Source: Lachnospiraceae bacterium
Lineage (GTDB): Bacteria > Bacillota > Clostridia > Lachnospirales > Lachnospiraceae
Length of the DNA: 45,981 bases
NCBI GenBank assembly: GCA_030524525.1
Contig: JAUNGI010000018.1
Span: 1-45,981, forward strand
Reading direction: 5' to 3'
The position numbers and the translations under genes are program-made. Shown piece by piece: positions 40,418 to 45,981 of this stretch; position 1 is the first letter of the stretch, and each line of letters begins with the position of its first letter. The notes under the pieces were generated by a model. That model was not told the DNA's origin and ran no database searches. It saw only the letters and a program-made list of their open reading frames with translations.

Positions 40418-42775
40418 ATGAATGAGACCCTGTACCATATGATGAATTGGCCGGAGATCGAAGCGCTGATCTACTCGGAGCATGACAATCCCCATCAGGT
40501 TTTGGGAGCCAGAGAGACCAAGGACGGCATTTTGATCGCCGCGTTCGACCCGTTTGCAAAGCAGGTCGGCGTGATGCGCAGCGGAAAGCCCGAGGTTATG
40601 ATGGAATGTATGGATGAGGGCGGATATTTTGCCTGTCTGATTCCGGGGAAGACAATCCCTAAATACCGGCTTCACTTCATCTACGAGGAAGGGGAGAAGA
40701 TCGCGTACGATCCGTACCGCTTCCTTCCGCAGATCAGTCAGGAGGACTGCGAGGCGTTTCAGGCGGGGATCCATTATACGATCTACGAAAAGCTGGGCGC
40801 GCATCCGATGACCATTGACGGAATCAGCGGAACCTATTTTGCGGTCTGGGCGCCTTTCGCAATGCGGGTCAGCGTGGTCGGCGATTTCAATCACTGGGAC
40901 GGCAGAAGGCATCCGATGCGCAGACTTGGCGCGTCGGGCATTCATGAGCTGTTCATTCCGGGACTTGGCGCAGGGGAGCTTTACAAATATGAACTGAAGA
41001 CCAAGGGCGGGCTTACTTATCTGAAAGCCGATCCGTATGCCAACGCTTCGGAGCTGCGTCCGGGAACGGCTTCGATCATCGCCGATCTGAACGGCTTTGC
41101 ATGGACGGACGAGGCGTATCTGGAGGAACGGGCAAAGAAAAACCATGTGGCGAGCCCGATGTCCATCTACGAGGTGCATCTTGGCTCGTGGAAAAAGCCG
41201 AAGGAAGAGAACGGAAGCTTTTACAATTATCGCGAGCTGGCGGTCATGCTGGCGGATTATGTAAAGCTGATGGGCTATACCCATATCGAGCTGATGCCCG
41301 TTATGGAGCATCCGCTTGACGCTTCGTGGGGCTATCAGGTGACCGGCTATTACAGCGCGACGGCGCGGTACGGAACGCCCGAAGATTTTATGTATTTTAT
41401 GAATTACATGCACGAGCAGGGGATCGGCGTAATTCTCGACTGGGTTCCGGCGCATTTCCCGCGGGACACCTTCGGACTTTCCAATTTTGACGGAACCTGT
41501 TTGTACGAGCATTGGGACCCGAGAAGGGGAAGCCATCCCCACTGGGGAACGCTGATCTTTAATTACGGCCGGCCGGAGGTCAGCAACTTCCTGATCGCCA
41601 ACGCCCTGTTCTGGCTGAAACAATATCACGCCGACGGTATTCGCATGGATGCGGTAGCCTCCATGCTGTATCTGGATTACGGAAAGAACGACGGCGAGTG
41701 GGTTGCCAACATTTACGGCGGAAACGAAAATCTTGAGGCAATGGAGTTCTTGAAGCATTTGAATTCTATCGTCAAGAAGCAGGTGCCGGGCGCGATCATG
41801 ATCGCGGAGGAATCGACCGCATGGCCAAAGATCACGGGCGATCTGAACGACGACGGTCTGGGCTTTGATTTTAAGTGGAACATGGGCTGGATGAACGACT
41901 TTACCAACTACATGCGTCAGGATCCGCTGTTCCGGAAGGGCTGCCACGGAGCCCTGACCTTTAGCCTGATCTATGCCTACAGCGAAAATTTCATCTTGGT
42001 GCTTTCCCATGACGAGGTCGTGCATGGAAAGGGCTCGATGCTTGGAAAGATGCCGGGAAACCGCGAAGAAAAATTTGCAAACCTGCGGGCGGCTTACGGC
42101 TTTATGATGTGTCATCCCGGCAAGAAGCTGCTGTTTATGGGACAGGATATGGCGCCGATCTCCGAGTGGAGCGAGGAGCGGAGTCTGGAATGGAACCTGC
42201 TTACGGACAGGGAAGAGGAGCAGCCGGACGGCGTCAGCCTCAATCAAAAGATGCAGAACTATGTGCGGGATCTGAACGCGCTTTATCGGAAATATCCGGC
42301 GCTTTCGGCGCTGGATCAGGACCCGGACGGCTTTGAGTGGATGAGCTGCCTCGACGCGGATCACAGCATGATCTCCTTTGTCCGGAAGACGGAGAAGCCG
42401 GAGGACACGCTGCTTGTTGTCTGCAACTTTACGCCTGTGGTTTACGAGAAAAAGTCGATGGGCGTTCCGTTCTGCGGCAAGTACAAGGAAATCTTCAACA
42501 GCGACAGCGTCGCTTACGGCGGCGCGGGGAACGGAAATCCGCGCCTGAAACAGTCCAAGGAAGAACGTGCGGACGGCAGAGAGCATTCCATTCAGATCAC
42601 GGTGCCGCCGCTTGGCTGTGTGATCTTTTCCTGTACGCCGATCGCCGAACCGGAACGCAGAAAGAAAAAAGAGAGCGGAAAAGAAAAAAGCACGGCAAAG
42701 CCGATGCAGAAAGCCGCAAAACCGGTGCAGAAAACAACCAAACGCGCCGGAAGAACGGAGAAAAAAGCAGAATAA
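40418..42775 (+). CDS. glgB: 1,4-alpha-glucan (glycogen) branching enzyme with basic C-terminal tail
   Basis: 785 residues, GH13. It makes alpha-1,6 branches in glycogen. Residues about 1-100 are an N-terminal beta domain, 110-210 the CBM48 domain (GTYFAVWAPFAMRVSVVGDFNHWDG), and the barrel carries DWVPAHFP, the nucleophile Asp411 (GIRMDAVASMLYLDYG), acid/base Glu464 (IAEESTAWP) and LSHDEVVHGKGSM; the Asp-Glu distance (53) equals that of the E. coli enzyme. The last ~40 residues (ERRKKKESGKEKS...) form a Lys/Ala-rich tail not usual for the family, perhaps binding polyphosphate, nucleic acid or glycogen. No other glg genes are nearby. Ribosome site TGGAGGA. Confidence 0.96.
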   Translation: MNETLYHMMNWPEIEALIYSEHDNPHQVLGARETKDGILIAAFDPFAKQVGVMRSGKPEVMMECMDEGGYFACLIPGKTIPKYRLHFIYEEGEKIAYDPYRFLPQISQEDCEAFQAGIHYTIYEKLGAHPMTIDGISGTYFAVWAPFAMRVSVVGDFNHWDGRRHPMRRLGASGIHELFIPGLGAGELYKYELKTKGGLTYLKADPYANASELRPGTASIIADLNGFAWTDEAYLEERAKKNHVASPMSIYEVHLGSWKKPKEENGSFYNYRELAVMLADYVKLMGYTHIELMPVMEHPLDASWGYQVTGYYSATARYGTPEDFMYFMNYMHEQGIGVILDWVPAHFPRDTFGLSNFDGTCLYEHWDPRRGSHPHWGTLIFNYGRPEVSNFLIANALFWLKQYHADGIRMDAVASMLYLDYGKNDGEWVANIYGGNENLEAMEFLKHLNSIVKKQVPGAIMIAEESTAWPKITGDLNDDGLGFDFKWNMGWMNDFTNYMRQDPLFRKGCHGALTFSLIYAYSENFILVLSHDEVVHGKGSMLGKMPGNREEKFANLRAAYGFMMCHPGKKLLFMGQDMAPISEWSEERSLEWNLLTDREEEQPDGVSLNQKMQNYVRDLNALYRKYPALSALDQDPDGFEWMSCLDADHSMISFVRKTEKPEDTLLVVCNFTPVVYEKKSMGVPFCGKYKEIFNSDSVAYGGAGNGNPRLKQSKEERADGREHSIQITVPPLGCVIFSCTPIAEPERRKKKESGKEKSTAKPMQKAAKPVQKTTKRAGRTEKKAE

Positions 42776-42785
42776 ATAAAGCCGA

Positions 42786-42824
42786 GCAGGAGTACATTTT
42801 GGGTGACCATGAGTGTACTCCTGC
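42786..42824 (+). promoter_or_regulatory. Perfect 11-bp hairpin between glgB and the MscS gene
   Basis: GCAGGAGTACA (42786-42796) pairs perfectly with TGTACTCCTGC (42814-42824). No T-run follows, so it is not a standard terminator. It ends 18 bases before the MscS start, which has only a weak ribosome site, and may influence mRNA stability or translation. Confidence 0.5.
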
Positions 42825-42842
42825 GCGGGGTTCTGAGAAAAG

Positions 42843-43718
42843 ATGGCTGACATGAAAAAGATTTTTGATATGCTTCAGGAAATTGATTACGGCGCGGTTT
42901 TGGGAAAGCTTTCCCCGTTCCTGTTCCGTATTGTGCTGGCGCTGCTTTTGTTTTTTATCGGAAAAAAGCTGATTGCCCTTCTGCTGCGCCTGCTCGATCG
43001 GGTCTGCAAAAGACGGCTGGATCACGGCGTGTCCGGATTTCTTCATGCGGTCGCGAACGTGGCGCTGCAGGTGGTGCTGCTGATCGCGGTGGCTGATATC
43101 GTGGGACTCCCCACGACCTCGTTTATTGCCGTGCTGGGCTCGTTCGGATTGGCGATCGGGCTTTCCCTGCAGGGCAGCCTGTCCAACTTTGCGGGAGGAA
43201 TTCTCCTGCTCGTGACCAAACCCTTTGTGGTAGGGGATTATATCGTGGTCGGAAGCTACGAGGGTACGGTGACCGACATCGGCATCTGCTATACGAAGCT
43301 GCGGACGGCGGATAACCGGGCGGTCATCATGCCCAATGGAACGCTTTCAAACAGCAATCTGGTCAATGTGAATCAGGAGCCGCTGCGCCGCGTCGATATG
43401 GTCGTTCCCATCGCCTACGAGGACGACATCCGCTCGATGAAGGAGCTGCTTCGGAGCTTGGCGCAGGAAAACGAAAACGTGCTGAAAACCGAACCGGTGG
43501 ATGTGTTTGTAAAGGAATTTGGCGCGGACAGCATCAATCTGGGCTTTCGGGTCTGGGTGGAACGCGAAAAATATTGGGACACGATGTGGGAAATGCAGGA
43601 GGCGGTACGCTACGCGATGCAGGAACAGGGCTTTACGATCCCGTTCCGTCAGATGGACGTCAATCTGGTGTCGGCAGAAGCAAAAAGCGGACAAAGCGGC
43701 GAGGAATGCTCCGAATAA
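42843..43718 (+). CDS. MscS-family mechanosensitive channel
   Basis: 291 residues, the size of small MscS channels. Three membrane helices lie at about 25-50, 65-90 and 95-130; the last is the Gly/Ala-rich pore helix FIAVLGSFGLAIGLSLQGSLSNFAGGILLLVTKPF. The cytosolic beta domain starts at VGDYIVVGSYEGTVTDIGICYTKLRTADNRAVIMPNG. It releases solutes on hypo-osmotic shock. It lies between glgB and the glutamine synthetase, with no clear functional link. Confidence 0.95.
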   Translation: MADMKKIFDMLQEIDYGAVLGKLSPFLFRIVLALLLFFIGKKLIALLLRLLDRVCKRRLDHGVSGFLHAVANVALQVVLLIAVADIVGLPTTSFIAVLGSFGLAIGLSLQGSLSNFAGGILLLVTKPFVVGDYIVVGSYEGTVTDIGICYTKLRTADNRAVIMPNGTLSNSNLVNVNQEPLRRVDMVVPIAYEDDIRSMKELLRSLAQENENVLKTEPVDVFVKEFGADSINLGFRVWVEREKYWDTMWEMQEAVRYAMQEQGFTIPFRQMDVNLVSAEAKSGQSGEECSE

Positions 43719-43776
43719 AGCCCTGCTGGAGGGTTTTAGATAGATTGCTATGGGATAAGGAAGGAACCAACTTTTT

Positions 43777-45885
43777 ATGGGAGAGAAACTGACAGAAATT
43801 TTCGGAACCGATGTGTTCAACGAATCCGTGATGGAGGAACGGCTTCCGGCGGAGACCTTTCAGGCGCTGAAAGAGACGATCCACTTGGGGAAAAGCTTGG
43901 ATTCGAAGGTCGCGGAGGTCATTGCGCAGGAAATGAAAAACTGGGCGCTGGAACACGGAGCCACGCATTATACGCATTGGTTCCAGCCTCTGACGGGCAT
44001 TACGGCGGAAAAGCACGACTCGTTTATCACGCCGTCGCAGAAGGGAAAGATCCTGCTGGAGTTTTCCAGCAAGGAGCTGATCAAGGGCGAGCCGGACGCT
44101 TCGTCCTTTCCGAGCGGCGGCCTGCGGGCGACCTTTGAGGCGCGGGGCTATACGACGTGGGACTGTACCTCGCCGGCGTTTCTGCGCGAGGACGCGGCGG
44201 GCGTAACGCTCTGCATTCCCACGGCGTTCTGCTCCTACACCGGGGAGGCGCTTGACATGAAAACGCCGCTGCTGCGTTCGATGGAGGCGATCAACCGGCA
44301 GGCGCTGAGAATTGTGCATCTCTTTGGATATAAGGATGTTACTCGTGTAGACTGCTCCGTGGGGCCGGAACAGGAGTATTTTCTTGTGGATCAGAAGGAC
44401 TATCGCAAGCGCGAGGATCTGATCTTTACCGGCAGGACGCTGTTCGGGGCGAAGCCGCCCAAGGGACAGGAGATGGACGACCATTACTTCGGAAGTCTGA
44501 CCGAGCGCGTCGGCTCTTATATGAAAGAGCTGAATTTGGAGCTTTGGAAGCTGGGGATTCTCGCGAAGACGCAGCACAACGAGGCGGCGCCCGCGCAGCA
44601 TGAGCTTGCGCCCATTTATACGACCGCCAACATGGCGACCGACCACAATCAGCTGATCATGGAGTGCATGAAAAAGGTTGCGAAGCGGCACGGACTGGAG
44701 TGTCTGCTTCACGAAAAGCCCTTTGCCGGCGTCAACGGTTCCGGCAAGCACAACAACTGGTCGCTGGTGACCGATACCGGAAAAAATCTGCTGAATCCGG
44801 GGAAGACCCCGAACGAAAACATACAGTTTCTGTTGTTCCTTGCTGCGGTGATGGAGGCTGTGGACAATCATGCAGATCTGCTTCGGCTTTCGGCGGCCAA
44901 TCCCGGAAACGACCATCGGCTCGGCGCGGACGAAGCGCCGCCCGCCATTATTTCGGTCTTTCTCGGAGAGCAGCTGACGGACGTTGTCGCGCAGCTCATT
45001 GAGACCGGAGAGGCAAGGCATTTGAAAAAGGGCGGAAAGCTGCATACCGGCGTCTCCACGCTTCCGACGTTCGGACGGGACGGAACCGACCGCAACCGCA
45101 CCTCGCCGTTTGCCTTTACCGGAAATAAATTTGAATTCCGTACCGTTGCGTCCTCCATGTCGATCGCCGACGCCAATACGACGATCAATACGATCGTGGC
45201 GGAGACGCTGGAGCGCTTTGCCGACATTCTGGAAGCGGCGGAGGATTTTGATCAGGCGGTGCACGATCTGATCAAAAGCTCGCTTACGGAGCATCAGAGG
45301 ATCATATTTAACGGAAACGGTTATTCGGCGGAATGGGTCGAGGAAGCGGAAAGAAGAGGACTGCCCAATCTGCCGTCGATGGTCGATGCGATTCCGGCGC
45401 TGACGACGGAAAAGGCGATCCGGCTGTTTGGGCATCAGGGCGTATTTTCCGAAACGGAGCTTCGAAGCCGCGCGGAGATCGACTACGAGATCTACGCAAA
45501 GGCGATCAACATCGAAGCAAGAACGATGATCGACATGGCGGGCACGCTGTACATCCCGGCGATCATTCGCTACACGAAGGAGCTGGCGGCTTCGATCAAC
45601 GGCGTGAAATCGGCGTGTGAGACGGCGGACGTGAGCGTGCAGACAAAGCTTCTGATCAAGACCTCGGCGCTGCTTACCGAGGCGCAGAAGGCGCTTGACG
45701 ATCTGCGCAAGCTGGACGCCAAAGCCAATGGAAAGACTGCCGGGAAGGAAATGGCGCTGTTTTTCCGTCGGCAGGTTTGCCCGGCAATGGAAGCGCTCCG
45801 CAAGCCGATCGACGAGCTGGAGCTGATCGTTGACCGAAGGCTCTGGCCGGTGCCGACCTATGCCGAGCTGCTGTACGATATGTAA
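43777..45885 (+). CDS. glnN: Type III glutamine synthetase
   Basis: 702 residues, the size that sets GSIII apart from the 450-residue GSI. It makes glutamine from glutamate, ammonia and ATP. The GSIII N-terminal domain is seen (THYTHWFQPLTGITAEKHDSF), then metal-binding glutamates in CSVGPEQEYFLVD (about residue 200) and the HNEAAPAQHELAP segment, the ATP region NGSGKHNNWSLVTDTGKNLLNPG (about 323-345) and the arginine region in TFGRDGTDRNRTSPFAFTGNKFEFR. It is a single gene; upstream I see AGGAAGGA as ribosome site but no clear promoter or T-box. Confidence 0.96.
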   Translation: MGEKLTEIFGTDVFNESVMEERLPAETFQALKETIHLGKSLDSKVAEVIAQEMKNWALEHGATHYTHWFQPLTGITAEKHDSFITPSQKGKILLEFSSKELIKGEPDASSFPSGGLRATFEARGYTTWDCTSPAFLREDAAGVTLCIPTAFCSYTGEALDMKTPLLRSMEAINRQALRIVHLFGYKDVTRVDCSVGPEQEYFLVDQKDYRKREDLIFTGRTLFGAKPPKGQEMDDHYFGSLTERVGSYMKELNLELWKLGILAKTQHNEAAPAQHELAPIYTTANMATDHNQLIMECMKKVAKRHGLECLLHEKPFAGVNGSGKHNNWSLVTDTGKNLLNPGKTPNENIQFLLFLAAVMEAVDNHADLLRLSAANPGNDHRLGADEAPPAIISVFLGEQLTDVVAQLIETGEARHLKKGGKLHTGVSTLPTFGRDGTDRNRTSPFAFTGNKFEFRTVASSMSIADANTTINTIVAETLERFADILEAAEDFDQAVHDLIKSSLTEHQRIIFNGNGYSAEWVEEAERRGLPNLPSMVDAIPALTTEKAIRLFGHQGVFSETELRSRAEIDYEIYAKAINIEARTMIDMAGTLYIPAIIRYTKELAASINGVKSACETADVSVQTKLLIKTSALLTEAQKALDDLRKLDAKANGKTAGKEMALFFRRQVCPAMEALRKPIDELELIVDRRLWPVPTYAELLYDM

Positions 45886-45896
45886 ACGGGAACGGT

Positions 45897-45932
45897 AAAA
45901 AACTGCCGGGGCGTTGGCTCCGGCAGTTTTTT
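45897..45932 (+). terminator. Rho-independent terminator after the glutamine synthetase gene
   Basis: AAAAAACTGCCGG pairs with CCGGCAGTTTTTT around a short loop; the T-run leads straight into repeat copy 5. Confidence 0.85.
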
Positions 45933-45981
45933 GTTTCATAGGAAAATGCGTCCTATGAAACAAAAAACGCTCCGCGGGGAT
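45932..45981 (+). repeat. Dispersed hairpin element, copy 5 (cut by window end)
   Basis: Hairpin GTTTCATAGGA..TCCTATGAAAC, then AAAAAACGCTCCGCGGGGAT, identical in its second part to copy 2. The remainder lies beyond the window. Confidence 0.8.

Noticed and set aside
43660-45963. 767-codon minus-strand open frame
   Set aside because: It is antisense to type III glutamine synthetase and has no motif or ribosome site.
1-45981. tRNA, rRNA or prophage genes
   Set aside because: I found no tRNA-like cloverleaf, rRNA segment, or phage structural or integrase genes; the only recombinase is the small serine enzyme at 32179.

Overview
The window looks like chromosomal DNA of an anaerobic, spore-forming Firmicute of the class Clostridia, probably a gut-type Lachnospiraceae/Oscillospirales relative. 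The evidence is a spoIIID gene with its own sigma-E-type promoter, a type III glutamine synthetase, a dockerin-bearing leucine-rich-repeat surface protein beside a cohesin-bearing wall protein, a YesL-like DUF624 protein, frequent GGAGG ribosome sites and canonical sigma-A promoters. No taxonomic search was possible. Most genes are moderately GC-rich. The first 1.5 kb and parts of 30.4-35.6 kb are visibly more AT-rich and look like accessory DNA.

Layout. 1-1.6 kb: AT-rich unknown gene. 1.6-5.1 kb: low-molecular-weight phosphatase, decayed DNA, an SGNH-hydrolase lipoprotein and four tandem 163-bp hairpin repeats. 5.1-7.7 kb: spoIIID, a zinc-ribbon membrane protein and a membrane-anchored M23 peptidase. 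7.7-12.5 kb: an operon of metallophosphoesterase, GH2 beta-mannosidase, ROK sugar kinase and amidohydrolase. 12.7-16.9 kb (minus strand): a type IIA topoisomerase pair. 17.3-17.75 kb: a probable type I toxin with a convergent antisense RNA. 17.9-21.7 kb: response regulator, two-gene ABC transporter and histidine kinase, resembling peptide-antibiotic sensing/resistance loci. 21.8-23.1 kb: lysA. 23.4-28.7 kb: an ABC exporter / DUF1854 / ABC exporter operon, followed by mutY and a small membrane protein. 30.5-32.9 kb: AAA_14/DUF4143 ATPase and a serine recombinase. 33-37.4 kb: dockerin-LRR protein and sortase-type cohesin protein. 37.5-38.6 kb: two paralogous XRE regulators. 38.6-45.9 kb: patatin, DUF624 protein, glgB, MscS channel and GSIII.

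The most interesting signal is not a protein. Four different genes (response regulator, histidine kinase, second ABC exporter subunit, serine recombinase) are each preceded by the same RNA-like architecture: a hairpin whose loop can pair with a segment lying just before the Shine-Dalgarno sequence (an H-type pseudoknot). Both helices keep pairing although the sequences differ, and the start codon follows within 12-15 bases. I do not recognise it as a known riboswitch class. Second come the ABC/DUF1854/ABC operon, with zinc ribbons in both ABC subunits, and the adjacent dockerin and cohesin genes. Two families of structured intergenic repeats also occur: a five-copy dispersed element and a four-copy tandem element.
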